Source of the DNA: Uranotaenia lowii
Lineage: Eukaryota > Arthropoda > Insecta > Diptera > Culicidae
DNA: 64,000 bases
Direction of reading: 5' to 3'
Assembly: GCF_029784155.1 (NCBI RefSeq)
Contig: NC_073693.1
Span: forward strand, 169,809,104 to 169,873,103
Positions 1 through 11,029 of this stretch are shown here, in pieces. A program made the translations under genes and the position numbers. Position 1 is the stretch's first letter; every line of letters starts with the position of its first letter. Below the pieces are notes generated by a model that was not told the origin of the DNA, did no database searches, and was given only the letters and a program-made list of their open reading frames with translations.

Positions 1-690
1 GCTGATGCAGATGTGGTCAATTTGATTTTCTATTCGGTCATCTCGGGATACCCAAGTGACTTTATGTGCTGGTTGATGGGGGAAGTGCGATCCATCACTC
101 ACCATGCTGTTGTTGCCACACAATTCTACAAACAGCTCTCCGTTTTCACTCATCTGTCCTAGTCCATGTCGCTCCATGATGCGCTCAAGGTCCTGATTAT
201 CGGGTCCAATCTTTGCGTTGAAGTCGCCCAAATGGATTTGAATGTCACCCTTCGGAATTTTCTTTACCACGCTGTTCAGTTGACTGTGAAACTGCTCTTT
301 CTCCTGCAAATCGGCAACGTCAGTTGGCGCATAACACTGAGCCATTGTAAGGTTTCTAATCCGTGCTCTAAATTTGGCTACGATTATTCTTTCGTTTATC
401 GGTTCCCATCTAATCTCGTTCCCGAGTAGCATGTTCTCCTCGTATGTCAGAGTAAAGCAGGACTTGCCTGGACTGTGTCTTGTGTTCTCCAGTGTGGCCA
501 ACGGACTTCGCTCAGTCCCAAAATTTCAAGCTTGAGCCAGCGTGCCTTGTTGAAGCAAGGGTTCAAAAGCTCCAAGTTCCAATTCGTGTCCGTGTTTTCA
601 TGCTAAAAGTCGTCGCCAATGTTCCAGGTCGATCATTTCTTTCGGATTCCGTAACATTTTTTTTAATCGGGAGCAGTAGGTTGTTAGCCT
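1..690 (-). pseudogene. LINE endonuclease fragment (5' part of an APE-type non-LTR retrotransposon)
   Basis: The minus strand encodes the same endonuclease stretch as 19274-20013. It includes the motifs QCYAPTD, HLGDFNAKIGPDN and NQDLERIMERHGLGQMSENG, which belong to the exonuclease-endonuclease-phosphatase fold used by APE-type LINEs to nick target DNA. Open reading runs from about 501 down to the window edge, so the domain is cut by the window and not by a visible lesion. Upstream (502-690) reading is interrupted by stops. Related proteins are often annotated as 'craniofacial development protein 2-like'; that label reflects the endonuclease fold, not a developmental gene. Confidence 0.8.
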
Positions 691-1059
691 AAAGTCCCTA
701 TCCCGCGACCTAACCTAGGAGCCCAGCAAAAATGAAATCGTAATAGAAATGATGATCCAAATCGACTATTGAGACATTTTCAGTAACGATCGTAAACACG
801 TTGGTATTGAGTGATTTTCTATCATTCATTTACGACAAGCTTTGCCCAAAAATAGTTTAATCGGATAGCAGTTGAGTTAACTCGTAAATATGCCTCCAAA
901 AAGTTGAGAATATGCAAGTTCGACATAAACGATTTGAGTGAACTGATTTACGATAAATGGGCTATCCTTTGATTGACATTCTATTTCGTCTCTCCTTTTC
1001 TTCCTTTGATCGGTTCGTGAAAAGCAAATCCCACCTATAGAGCTATAGCGTGTATCGGA

Positions 1060-1150
1060 TCAACTGATGAGTTGGCATCGTGGTAAGATATCGGAAGGTG
1101 GACTCGGAGAACCGGAGTTCAAATCTCGGTCGGGGAATTTTTTTTTTCAT
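1060..1150 (+). other. tRNA-like Pol III promoter sequence (SINE head or tRNA relic)
   Basis: An A-box-like stretch (TTGGCATCGTGG, 1072-1083) is followed 34 bp later by a perfect B-box match GTTCAAATC (1117-1125) and then a run of T that could terminate Pol III. Arms do not fold into a proper cloverleaf by eye: the T-arm loop is too long. I read it as a tRNA-derived SINE head or degenerate tRNA rather than a functional tRNA. The same sequence recurs in duplication copy 2. Confidence 0.35.
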
Positions 1151-1307
1151 ATTAATCAAATTACTCAGAATCGTATATTTTGCTTTTTGTGGGGAAATCG
1201 AATCGTTTTAATCTTGTCATAGTAGTTACATCGCCTCCACTATTGTAGCTATATGCTATTCTGGTAAGTTTAATACAATCTTTTCATCTGATATATTACT
1301 TTAAATA

Positions 1308-1709
1308 AGGCTGGAACAAATACAAATTTCTTCTTTTGTCACCTCCCCCCCCCCCCTCTTCGAAATTTCCAAAAACCCGAAGAGGGAAATAAATAAAGTT
1401 TGAAGTATTTAATGTATAATTCGAAAAAAAAAATCAAGAATCCAAAAGATGACAAGACGAAGAAAAAACCAATTTTGGAGGATGGAAGTTAATTCACCTT
1501 TTGTATTCTTGATTTTATTGAATTTTTCGATAAAAAAATACTTGTTTTTTAGGTTTTGTGCAATGATACTGTATGCAACTTTGTGGTATACAAGTGAAAT
1601 TTATTCCAATTTATTTGTTTATCTCATTTTTTTATTGTCCCCCCCCCCCCCCCCCTCGCGATGTTCTAACTCCGAGTGACAAAAGAAGGATTTGAAATTT
1701 GTTCCGGCA
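1308..1709. mobile_element. TIR element gamma, copy 1 (TA target, 402 bp)
   Basis: The ends are inverted repeats of about 35 bp: left begins AGGCTGGAACAAAT, right ends ATTTGTTCCGGCA. TTCTTTTGTCAC lies inside each arm. A TA flanks both sides (1306-1307, 1710-1711), as expected for a Tc1/mariner-type target duplication. Two poly-C runs sit inside, next to the arms. There is no transposase ORF, so it is a non-autonomous MITE. Other copies are at 20665-21069 and 43094-43478. Confidence 0.75.
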
Positions 1710-1724
1710 TAATTTGCAATATAA

Positions 1725-1823
1725 GTAGCATCTTGATTCTTCAAGATCCGTGGTCAAACTAATAATGATCTGAAGTTGACATAAGATAAACTGTATAGAA
1801 ATACTCGACTACTTAGATGCTAC
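1725..1823. repeat. 99-bp mini inverted-repeat element, copy i
   Basis: It starts GTAGCATCT and ends AGATGCTAC, a perfect 9-bp inverted repeat. The same 99 bp with a few substitutions recurs at 2925-3023, 21085-21183 and 28049-28147. It has no coding content. Confidence 0.6.
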
Positions 1824-2173
1824 GTTCCCTCCCTTTTCCATTCTTAAATTTTCAATTATTTCATTGTACTTCCCCTGACCTATCATTTTGATGAGTCTAG
1901 GCCACCACCACTAGACTTGATGAGGTTCCATTGCAAAGTTGTACCCTGATTTTATGGGATTGAATGCATTTAACTCAGATACTGCCCGATCCTACGCCAA
2001 TAGCATTCTTCCTCGATTCAAATGGTGTCAAAAGGCTCTTTTATGCCACACACGCGACGTACCCTCCTTAGCAGAAGGCCTAGTCTTAGCTTTGTAGTTG
2101 TTGGACGAATTTAGATACCGTACCATACTATCTCATTTCATTTTTAATATATTCTCTTTAGTCAGGCTTTACA

Positions 2174-2735
2174 CTCGACTGCATGGTAAAAGTAATTACC
2201 ATACTTTAGGCAGCTAGAAGCTCCCACAATTTGAGTACCATGTACTGATTTGCCGCCAGCCAAGGATTTATTCTCGACTGCATGGAAACATCGCATGTTT
2301 CCACACTTTGGGCAACTGTTCCGAGAATTCCTCGTTTTACCGGGTCTCGGCAACTATTCCCACAATTCAAGAACCCTGCACTGTGTCTGAGGCACCTCCA
2401 GCCAGGATTTATTCTCGACTGCATGGAACATCATATGTTTCCAAACTTTGGGCAACTGTTCTAAAACTCTCGTTTTATCGGGTCTCGGAAACAGTTCCCA
2501 CATCTCGAGAACCATGTGTTGTATCTGAGGTATTTTCGTAGCTTTACTGTATTGGCATACAAACTACGCAATACAACCGGCACCTCCAGCCTTTTCCATT
2601 TGTCGACTGCATAGTAACATTTGTCACCATACTTTGTGTATTTGCTTCAAAATTTACCCGTTTTACCGGGCTTCGTCAACAACTCCCACATTTCGAACGT
2701 CGTCAGGCTGTGTCTGAGGCACTTCCTAGTTCCGT
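2174..2735. repeat. Degenerate tandem repeat with a hairpin in each unit
   Basis: Four units begin with CTCGACTGCATGG or GTCGACTGCATAG at about 2174, 2273, 2414 and 2604. Each contains a short palindrome right after it, for example GGAAACATCGCATGTTTCC. Units share 'tttgggcaactgtt', 'ttttaccgggtctcgg' and 'tgtctgaggcac'. Small ORFs here on both strands arise from the repeat and are not genes. The second duplication copy carries it at 27298-27862. Confidence 0.6.
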
Positions 2736-2924
2736 AGCTTTACAATTATGGTTAACCCACACGTACTTAATCGACACAAAAAATGGAAATGAATTTTTGT
2801 TACCATTATTGTCCTTTGACCGAAACACAAAATCTTGATATTCTTCAAAATATTCTTCTGATGTTGAACTGCTGATGGCTTCCAAAAAGTTCCAAAATAA
2901 AATTTTTATTCTCGTCGCCAATCT

Positions 2925-3023
2925 GTAGCATCTTGATTCTTCAAGATCTGTGGTCAAACTAATAATGATCTTAACTTGACATAAGATAAACAGTATAGAA
3001 ATACTTGACTACTTAGATGCTAC
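2925..3023. repeat. 99-bp mini inverted-repeat element, copy ii
   Basis: Same 99-bp unit as 1725-1823, with the same 9-bp terminal inverted repeat and about five substitutions. Confidence 0.6.
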
Positions 3024-3274
3024 AATATACCTTCTGAAATGTTTGCTGGGAGGTAATGACCTCAATATAGGAATAACTTCGATGAACCAAGGACTTGTTT
3101 TCATCTTAAAACCTTAAATTCAATGTCCAACTTCTTACATCCTGTTCGATTTTGGCAACATTCGTTTTTTTTTTCAAATATACGGGCGTCTTGCTAAAAT
3201 CGAACGGAGCCTGTAATAGCATCAAGAAAACTTAAGTCCATGTGAAAATCAATATTTATTCTTGAATATAGCTT

Positions 3275-3774
3275 NNNNNNNNNNNNNNNNNNNNNNNNNN
3301 NNNNNNNNNNNNNNNNNNNNNNNNNNNNNNNNNNNNNNNNNNNNNNNNNNNNNNNNNNNNNNNNNNNNNNNNNNNNNNNNNNNNNNNNNNNNNNNNNNNN
3401 NNNNNNNNNNNNNNNNNNNNNNNNNNNNNNNNNNNNNNNNNNNNNNNNNNNNNNNNNNNNNNNNNNNNNNNNNNNNNNNNNNNNNNNNNNNNNNNNNNNN
3501 NNNNNNNNNNNNNNNNNNNNNNNNNNNNNNNNNNNNNNNNNNNNNNNNNNNNNNNNNNNNNNNNNNNNNNNNNNNNNNNNNNNNNNNNNNNNNNNNNNNN
3601 NNNNNNNNNNNNNNNNNNNNNNNNNNNNNNNNNNNNNNNNNNNNNNNNNNNNNNNNNNNNNNNNNNNNNNNNNNNNNNNNNNNNNNNNNNNNNNNNNNNN
3701 NNNNNNNNNNNNNNNNNNNNNNNNNNNNNNNNNNNNNNNNNNNNNNNNNNNNNNNNNNNNNNNNNNNNNNNNNN
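3275..3774. other. Assembly gap (500 N)
   Basis: Exactly 500 N, the usual placeholder for a gap of unknown size. It begins where duplication copy 1 stops, 55 bp before the homologous position of protease exon 2. Confidence 0.99.
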
Positions 3775-3945
3775 GGTGCCTTCTTCGATTTGAATTTCCC
3801 TGGCGTCAAGCTCGCAGTCGAGCTCTTCTTCGTTGAGGAAGTCAACACGAAGATCGAATCGAAATCGTTGGTGGAGTGTGTCCATCCTGGTTATAGCCTG
3901 TGTGCTATTATTGCTCATTTCGTGAGCGTGCCGTGAGTGAATCAT
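3775..3945 (-). CDS. N-terminal piece of an LTR-retrotransposon gag-like protein
   Basis: A minus-strand ORF starts with ATG at 3945 and runs 57 codons into the gap. The visible part is hydrophilic with an acidic patch (NEEELDCELDAREIQIEEG). It lies about 340 bp downstream of a tRNA-primer-like site and an LTR on the same strand, which is where gag belongs. Residues resemble the charged N-terminal region of BEL/Pao gag proteins, but no zinc knuckle or protease is visible. The gag call rests mainly on position. Confidence 0.5.
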
Positions 3946-4286
3946 GAATGACTATGGTTATACACAATATATGAATAAAAATATCACTATGAAAATAAAT
4001 GAGCGTTTTATTTAATTATATTTTGGAAAGAAAATCAATCACTTCAATCGATAGCCTCAAAATAAATGAAATTTACTTCGAATTAAGAAATCGAATCGAG
4101 ATGAAAATCACATCCGTTTCTATTATCGCTAATTCACAGAATAAACTATTAGTAGTGAAAGTTAGCGAAATTTTCTCAAATTCAAGGGTAATCACTGTAA
4201 CGGAAGGAGATCAGCGAGTCTCCCCTAGCTACGAAGAAAATGTGAAGCTAGTTCACATTTTCTTTTTACGAGTAGGCGCCAATTGA

Positions 4287-5195
4287 AACTAGGCCTTCGA
4301 CTAGCTCAGGACTCCAGCCAATCTCAGGGTCGGCTCGTCGTAACTAGGAAATCACTCACTTACCTGTTCGATATTCGCTTCCTCCCACCCCTGTTACAAC
4401 CCGTATTTCAGATATTTCGGCGCACGCAATAAAGTTAACAAAATCTTTAAAGGGCAATTCAAGTTATTTATATAAGGAAAAATCAAGAGAAACTATAAAC
4501 AGAAAATCTAATTTATTCACAAAAATCCGCAACTTCTGACTTACTGCTATTCTGCTGCTGCTGCGAGTACCCGTAGATGCTGCCGGACACTTCGGTGCTG
4601 GATCTCGTTGCCGTGGTACCACGTGGACTCGGTCGGCACGGTTCCGACCGGGATGGCGGACGCCCTGGTGCGTCACGCTGGACCTTGCCTGCCTCAGGCT
4701 TCGAGATAACCTCTGGTTTAGCCTCGGATTCTTACCGACGGCTCTGGGAGGGTTTGGTATGGAGAACCGCGGTTCTAAGATCTTTCCTGAACCGTGTGTT
4801 GTCGTACGGTCAGGAAATGTCCTTAGCCATATGGTGACGGACGGCGTGTCTTGAAAGCCGTATGTTGACGGACGGCTGTCCGGTCTTCTTGGGACGCGGG
4901 CACTTATTTTGGCTACGGTGCCTTGCACTACTTGCACTAGTCGCCAGAGCCAAGGTCCAAAACAGAACCGACACTTGGTTGGCGGGTAAAGGGCGCGCAC
5001 AACTGCCGAACGACACTCGGACGCGTTCCCAAGGGGATAAGAGGCCGGCCCATTGGTGCGTCGGTCTTTTATCACCTCCTTCGGTAGGACCAATCGGTGA
5101 CGTCGGCGTTTGTGATTGGGCCATGTATTCTCCACAGTGTTTCCGCATGTGGCGCGAATTGCGTATGGTTTGTGTCTCGGCTACAGTCAACCTAC
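4287..5195 (-). repeat. Long terminal repeat of an LTR retrotransposon (minus orientation)
   Basis: Read on the minus strand, the block begins TGTAGGTTGACTG at 5195 and carries an AATAAA-type poly(A) signal near 4515. It ends either at ...TTGTAACA (about 4392) or at ...GTTTCA (about 4287). Immediately past the second end is ATTGGCGCCTACTCG, which resembles a tRNA primer-binding site (TGGCGCC core); that is why I prefer 4287. GC content is higher than the flanks. The partner LTR is not visible, presumably in the gap, so no target duplication can be checked. Six ORFs of 60-220 codons here are chance reading frames in the GC-rich LTR. Confidence 0.6.
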
Positions 5196-5357
5196 ACTAA
5201 AAAAAATTCTCTATTCTCCTATTCAAATTTCAAAGCCCAATTTATTTCAAATATTAATCTAATTTAATATAAAACAACATCTTTACTGCGTTTAAATTTA
5301 CATTTACTGTCATTTTGTATTCAGGGCAAAACTGCCACCGAAATACCCAAATGCCAG

Positions 5358-6546
5358 CTGTAACCGAGTAGGAGGTTACACCATCGATCAGCACATAAGG
5401 TCACTTGGGTACCTCGAGTTGGCCGAACAGAAAATCAAATTGACCACATTTGCATCAGCCGAAAATGGAGAAGGAGCCTTCTTGATGTCCGCAACAAACG
5501 AAGCGCAGACATTGCATCTGACCATCACCTCGTCCTTGGTGAGATACGACTAAGAGTTGCGCGTGTCCAACGGCGCGAGGAGAAAGTTGGGTGCCGATAC
5601 GACGTCCGCCGGTTGGAGAATCAAGAGGTGAAAAGGGCATACGTTGAACAGCTAGAATCCCGAGCCTCGGAATTGCCGAGAGACGGAACAGTCGAAGAAC
5701 AGTGGTGTGCCAAGAATGCCTTTATCACGACGAGCCCTGGTACTCTCGGTAAATTGTGTGGAAGTAGAAGTGAATGGATGTCGGATGAAACTTGAAGGAT
5801 GGTCGATGATCGGAGAAAGGCGAAAGTCGGAATTGAGCAGGCATGTACCGGGTCAGCCAAAGCAGCCGCCCGCTTACGATATGCGGAGCTGGAAAAGGCA
5901 GTTAAACGAGCTTGTAGACGAGACAAGAGAGCCTGGACAAACTCCCTATTCGAAGAGGGAGAAAGAGCCGCCACCAATAAAGATATCTGATTACTTTATG
6001 ACATTTCTCGCCGCCTCAGTGGTGCAAGGACTAATGCAAGAATGCCGCTGAAAGACCGAGCAGGTCAGTTATTGATTGATCGAACAGAATAGCTCAAACG
6101 ATGGACTGAGCACTTCGAACAACTCTTCCGAGTCACGAATAGCGATGGCCAACAAAACCCGCAGCTCGAAGCGCCAACAGTAAGCCGCATAAATGGTGTC
6201 AACTCGGAAATAGAAGCGGCAATCAAAAACATGAAATCCAACAAAGCACCTGCGATCGATTGCATCCCTGCTGAAATGCTGAAAGCCGACCCTGCCCTGT
6301 CAGCACCAATGTTGCACCGTCTTTTCGCTGACATCTGGGATACTGCAACATTCCCGGCCGACTGGATGCAGGGTATCCTCGTAAAGGTCCCGAAGAAAGG
6401 AGACCTGACAGAGTGCGGTAACTAGCGAGGCATCACGTTGATCTGTACAACCCTTAAAGTACTCTGCAAAGTGATCCTGAATAGGATCCAGGAGAAAATC
6501 GACGCTACACTCCGACGGCAACAAGCTGGATTCCGATCTGGACGAT
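5358..6546 (+). pseudogene. Dead LINE fragment: end of endonuclease through RT fingers
   Basis: Same family as the minus-strand LINE at 12160-20013. In order it shows NQIDHICISRKWRRSLL, SDHHLVLGEIR, the charged linker RLRYAELEKAVKRACRRDKR, then the RT N-terminal motifs SNKAPAIDCIPAEMLK and VPKKGDLTECGN followed by RGITLICTTLKVLCKVILNR and RQQAGFRSGRS. Reading is broken by at least three stops and several frameshifts. The RT palm, including the catalytic YADD/LADD, is absent because a different LINE takes over at about 6547. The 5' end is truncated inside the endonuclease. It cannot be active. Confidence 0.8.
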
Positions 6547-6797
6547 CATGTGTGCCACAACGCTACGTACTCAAACAGCAGCAACTGAACTGGTAGATGC
6601 CATACACAGTGCTCTTGATAATCGAAAGTTTATGGGAGTGTTATTCTTAGACCTAAAACAAGTTTTCGACCCGATTGACCACGCGATACTTCTTAAAAAA
6701 TTGGATACCCATGGAATCAGGGGTAATCAGGAGGTTTTGTGCCTACGGGAGAAGGAATTCAGGAAAGAATTACACTCCCGCGGGCTTTCCTCTATCT

Positions 6798-6833
<36 letters not shown>

Positions 6834-8168
6834 CGAACTGACTTCCTGCCGGCTACCTAGCCAACAGGAAGCAGTACGTCCAGATAAATCAGGTTTCTAG
6901 TGACCTTGGAGACCTGCCTGTTGGAGTCCCTCAGGGTATTTAGCAACCTAGGGCCCCTCCTCTTCGTCTTATATGTGAATGATTTGCACAAGCTACAATT
7001 ACAAGGTAAACCAAGGCTGTTAGCGGACGATACATCGTTGTCATACGAACATAATGACGTCGGGACTATTATTTCCCAGATGTCAAATGATTTGATAAAA
7101 CTGAAATCATATTTAAACAGAAAGAATTCTTTCACTGAACCTGGATAAGACCAAGTATGTAATCTTTAGTTCAAATCAGAGGCTTCCCAGCAACTATGGT
7201 CAGCTACTAGTTGATACGTCTATCATAGAACTGGTCAAAACTTTTAGATACCTGGGTCTGAACTTCGATGAACATCTAAGATGGGACGCACACATAGATT
7301 ATCTTAGAAAAGATCATGGTCTCGATCTGGGGCGCAACTAGGAAGAAGGATATCCAACCGCTCTAAACAATACAGAACCGATGTCTAAAAGCTGTTTATA
7401 AACGGCCCTGACTTTTTCCACCTAAAATCTTTTCCACGAAGCTCCACTATCTGTATTACCAATAGCCGCACTAAGGGAACTCCAAAGCGTTATGCAAGTA
7501 CACCACCAGCTGCACAACCCAGTCTTCCACCACAATCAACAAATTAAGCAGTAGAATCACAGATTTTCTACGAGGTCGAGAGAAAACCTGATGCTCAAAA
7601 GAATAAATACAGAGAAAATGAAAAAAAAAGTCCCCTGAATACTACTTACGAAGTACAACGCTCTTCCAGGATATCTGAAAATCACAACCAATAGACCCAG
7701 CTTCAAACGTTTAGTTGAAACATACATGTGAGAATGAAAAAACTGAATTGTGAACTAAGCAGCTAACTAGTTCGTGAAGACCCCCTTTACAGAGAGTAAT
7801 CACAGTGGAGGCCTTGAAAAAATCAATTTCCTCACCCAAAATTATCAAACCTGCCACTAATCGCCACAATACGACATTTTTTTATATCCCCTCTCTGCTA
7901 GCCACCGCCACCCACACCACCACAAAACCGCCAACTTATAAACCGCCCACCACATGCCGCAACTGCAGAACCGCTAATTTAATGAATTAATATTGAAAAG
8001 AAAGTGTGAATTCTAAAGATTGTAATTTTTTTAATAATGTTAATTTTGAAAAGATATAAAAAATGATCAATAAATGTGAGGAGGTTTTAATGCCTTTAGG
8101 AGAATGGTCCTGCACTGCAAGAGAGACAAACTCCCGAGGGGTTTTCCCTGCTCAATAATAAAAAAAAT
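6547..8168 (+). pseudogene. Dead CR1/Jockey-type LINE fragment: RT domain and 3' end
   Basis: The sequence switches family in mid-RT. It shows GVLFLDLKQVFDPIDHAILL (RT motif with the first Asp), then after a short insertion YLANRKQYVQINQV, a damaged LGPLLFVLYVNDLHK, and LLADDTSLSYEHN (catalytic ADD box). TKYVIFSSNQRLPSNYGQLL and FRYLGLNFDEHLRWDAHIDYL follow. Frameshifts and stops are frequent. The 3' end at 8083-8168 (GAGGAGGTTTTAATGCC ... CTCAATAATAAAAA) is a typical poly(A)-tailed LINE end. It is a 5'-truncated, inactive copy. Confidence 0.7.
6729..6831 (+). mobile_element. Very short 3'-tail insertion of the same LINE family with poly(A)
   Basis: About 70 bp (GGAGGTTTTGTGCCTACGGG ... TCTCAT) followed by 31 A splits the RT reading of the surrounding LINE. 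The 70 bp resembles that LINE's own 3' end at 8083-8168. This is a dead-on-arrival copy, truncated during reverse transcription, that landed in a relative. Confidence 0.6.
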
Positions 8169-8182
8169 AGTTGTACCTCAAT

Positions 8183-8600
8183 ATGCTAACGAAAGTTGAA
8201 TGCTGCATCATGGACGACGAAACATATGTGAAGGCCGACTTCAAATAGATCCCTGACAACCAGTTTTCCACAACCAAGAATAAGTTCAGCGTTCCGGAGC
8301 ATGTCCGCACTCAGAAGATGTCTAAATTTGCGAATAAATTCCTGGTTTAACAAGCCATCTGCACGTGCGGGAAGCGGAGTGCACCTTTCGTGACCTAGAA
8401 CACGATGAACGGACAGGGGTATATAAAAGAGTGCCTCCAGAAGCGACTGTTTCCTCTCCTGAAGAGACACAACGTACCAACAATCTTTTGGCCGAATTTG
8501 GTTTCATACCCATACTCCAAGGACATGCGGATGTAGTATGCGGACAATACGGTACATTTCGTCGGAAAATGTTCAACCGAGAAGTACTATGAAGTAGTAT
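8183..8600 (+). pseudogene. Decayed DD37E-type mariner transposase fragment
   Basis: Conceptual reading gives MLTKVE, then MDDETYVKADFK (first catalytic Asp), GYIKECLQKRLFPLLKRHN and IFWPN where the second catalytic Asp should be (WPN instead of WPD). Four or more in-frame stops and frameshifts occur. Similarity to mariners A and B is clear in the protein but weak in DNA, so this is an older or different subfamily. Terminal repeats were not found. Confidence 0.65.
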
Positions 8601-8699
8601 GAAGTAATTATGAAGCAGAACCTTCTTAAATGACCTAAGGTAGTGGAGACAGTCGAGAAACTGAAGAGAGTTTGGGTTTACATGCATAAAAAACGTTTG

Positions 8700-9620
8700 A
8701 TTCACAGTTTTTGAAGAATCTTATGGCCCGGGAAATAAAATACGAGTAAAATGGTAAAATGAAGTTTAATATTTATTATTCAATCCCTAAAAATTTTATG
8801 GCTATCGAAAGAAAACTCGAATTTCGCGAATCAATAATGTGTGAGGCAATTTCATAGTAGACACCCTTTAAAAATGCTCTTCTACCACAAGTTATGGTTT
8901 GCTAATTATAGCTCCTCGTGGATTATACAACGTGCTTAAAATAAATCTTTCATTTACCAAATGGTACCTACTAGTGATTCGAATATCAAAACTCACACGT
9001 GCTGCTCGTAAGGGACACATACATAAGCAAACGCAACCATCACTCAGATTCAAGATTTTTTTTGCTCAGATTTAAGCTTTTCTTTCACGTGTTTTTAAGC
9101 TATCTCCAAATCTATCAAGGCAAACAAAACTTAAATCTGATAGAAAAAGCTTAAAAATCGAGATTCATTAACACTTAGCAAAAAGATGTTGATCACACGT
9201 TTTATAGAGTAATCGTGTAACGTTGCATACTCCTGGGTGACCCTACTTTGGGCCTAGAGCCTAGTTTGGTCCTTAAACGCCAAAAATTGGCAAAAAAATC
9301 ATTTCGCTATCAGAGATATAAGATACTCCTATGCGAACAATCAACTTATAAACATACTTCGTCCTATTTTCAGTTTGTTCTGCACAGTAATTTAACGGTG
9401 TTAAGACATGCCGATTTTGGTGAAATGATACTAGGTAGATGCCTTTTTTTGTCGCTAGGTGGACTTTTCGTTCGTCCATAAAAAGGCCTATATTTTTCGA
9501 TAATCCATGAAATAATCCATTAGAACTGCTGGAAATCCTTAGATTTCGGTCATCGATCCGTAGATCTGGTCACGCAGGCACTAGGCAGTTTCTAATGAAC
9601 TTTTGCAACACTCAATTTAC
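8700..9620. other. Intergenic, no gene recognised
   Basis: AT-rich sequence with chance ORFs under 80 codons. A weak inverted repeat (CAGATTTAAG / CTTAAATCTG) lies near 9068-9145. Nothing else is supported. Confidence 0.5.
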
Positions 9621-9625
9621 ATTAC

Positions 9626-9686
9626 CTTTAGCTTCGGCCAGAAGAACATTTACTACTAGAACACAAAATATCACTTCTTTCAACAT
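9626..9686 (-). CDS. Orphan first exon: signal peptide, gene unknown (paralogue 1)
   Basis: The minus strand reads MLKEVIFCVLVVNVLLAEAK plus one base, then a GTAATG splice donor at 9625-9620. It is a short basic start, a strongly hydrophobic core and an AEA end, which is a classic signal peptide. The paralogue at 10969-11029 has the same 61-nt coding length and the same phase-1 donor, which makes chance unlikely. The ATG is at 9686. No downstream exon was found on this strand between here and 5200; the rest may be lost or lie across the 3275-3774 gap. It lies head-to-head with the plus-strand exon relic at 9936. A secreted protein of the same protease family is plausible because phase-1 signal-peptide exons are shared, but this is inference. 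Confidence 0.5.
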
Positions 9687-9935
9687 AATTTTCGTGGTGT
9701 TGCTCGATCGGAGGCTTGAAAATAACTGGAGATCGTAGAACATTATCATGTATAAGCATAATGTTCAAACATCTGAGCGCGAGAGTGTTTCGCTGATTTC
9801 TCTCTACACTGCGCAGAGCATAAATGATTTTTTTTTGTCTTGAATCAGTCTTGTGCCGAAGATTTTGGCGCCGGGTATTGGTTTCGGGGATTCACTTTGC
9901 ACAAATGAACCACCACCAGACAGAATACCGATAAG

Positions 9936-10022
9936 ATGAGTTCAAAAGTTATCAATGGCGACAGGGAATTCCCCATGTTGATCTTCAAACATCTGTTCGT
10001 GGTTCAACTTTTTGTTGTTTGA
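9936..10022 (+). pseudogene. Broken signal-peptide exon, paralogue of protease exon 1
   Basis: It reads MSSKVINGDREFPMLIFKHL followed by a hydrophobic run, then TGA after 28 codons. It aligns with the intact exon at 11306 (MGSKVINEDRGFPKSIFLYL), including the DNA stretch around 'gttatcaatg.agacagg'. The hydrophobic core is cut short by the stop and no donor equivalent to GAGAAAG/GTAGG is seen. It is a remnant first exon from a duplicated gene start, about 250 bp from the divergent minus-strand exon. Confidence 0.55.
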
Positions 10023-10029
10023 TTTGTGT

Positions 10030-10960
10030 TTTTGTGGGTCTCGTCTCGTATCGCCTAGTTTTTCACATTTAGTTTGAATTAGTCGTGGAAGCTATTTTAT
10101 GATTTTATAATTTCTAATTGAATTTTTGATGATTTGAAATCGTTTGTCAGTACAGTACTGAGTAAAGAAAATGTGAAAAAAAACATCGACGTCAAGATAT
10201 TGGCCAGACACAGGTTTTGCCCTGATTTAAGTTTAGAATGCTTACATTTTACAGACTTTCAAAATTGTGTAATGAAATCAATATTCATGCATAGGATATG
10301 ATCCGTAAGTGCCAGATTATACTAGAAATCTCGCTTGTATGCATTACCTAGTATTTCACCAATTATTCATTAAAACTTGTTTTTTGAAATTAGATCGGCA
10401 CGGTACATGGTAGGAAACAGTTGAATAGTTCTGAATTCGAAAATAGCCCGAATACAAAACCACACAAATAAACCCACTTAAACATCACCATGTACCTGAA
10501 TAAAATTTATGCGCGACGGACGTTCGGATTCACCTTGGTTTTGTTACTCTTTCAGTTTTTGATTTTTATCTAATTTGTTGACCAATATGTTACGCACTTA
10601 TTCCTTTTAAGCAGTTATATAGTTATACTTCAATTGTGATCATATATGACGGAAAACACATCAGTCTTTCCCGAGCAATCCAACTGTTTGACTAAATAAC
10701 TACTGCCTAGTAGCACTTTCGATTAATGTCTGTCGAGCAAATTGATCATACACACGCTTCTGTTCTTAGTACAAGAGACATTAACAGGACATCTCTTCGT
10801 TTTCGTTTGCCAAATATAAAGTGATGAGTTGAGAAGTTTGCCCCTCTGTGTTTCAATAAATGCGTTCTACGACGGAGAATAACTACCGAATTAATTCAAC
10901 AAACATGTCGAATAGTTTGCATCACAGTTTTCAAAAAAGGAAGTTTCCAACAGTTTATCT
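10030..10960. other. Intergenic, no gene recognised
   Basis: AT-rich sequence between the two divergent exon pairs. No ORF above 67 codons, no repeats recognised and no further exons seen. Confidence 0.5.
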
Positions 10961-10968
10961 AATTTTAC

Positions 10969-11029
10969 CTGTAGTATCGGCCAATAAAAATTTGAATATT
11001 AGAATACAAAAAACTATAACTTTCGCCAT
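10969..11029 (-). CDS. Orphan first exon: signal peptide, gene unknown (paralogue 2)
   Basis: The minus strand reads MAKVIVFCILIFKFLLADTT plus one base, then GTAAAA (donor at 10968-10967). Length (61 nt), phase and hydrophobic pattern match the exon at 9626-9686. The ATG is 277 bp from the plus-strand ATG at 11306, so the two would share one divergent promoter region. Downstream exons on the minus strand are not visible. The conserved form suggests selection until recently, but without the other exons I cannot say whether it is still part of a gene. Confidence 0.5.

Larger units (their letters stand above)
1..3274. repeat. Segmental duplication, copy 1 (left edge outside window)
   Basis: This block matches 19359-21482 plus 27245-28398 base for base apart from about 13-15 substitutions and a few homopolymer length changes (my count by eye, roughly 99.5% identity). 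Copy 2 differs by a 5.8-kb insertion at the GTAC at 2120-2123, so this copy shows the empty site. Copy 1 ends exactly at the 500-N gap, 55 bp before the position where copy 2 has protease exon 2. It is therefore probably intron 1 of an upstream paralogue, or an uncollapsed haplotype in the assembly. Confidence 0.93.

Noticed and set aside
1060..1150. A functional tRNA gene
   Set aside because: The B box is perfect, but the T loop is too long and no good acceptor or anticodon stem can be drawn.
2162..2541. Overlapping ORFs of 60-77 codons on both strands
   Set aside because: They come from the hairpin-bearing tandem repeat and are not conserved as proteins between units.
3249..3945. Three ORFs of 199-229 codons across the first gap
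   Set aside because: Mostly N translated as X. Only the 57-codon minus-strand start after the gap is real sequence.
4464..5200. Several 86-223-codon ORFs on both strands
   Set aside because: They lie in the GC-rich LTR, overlap each other in several frames and show no protein family.
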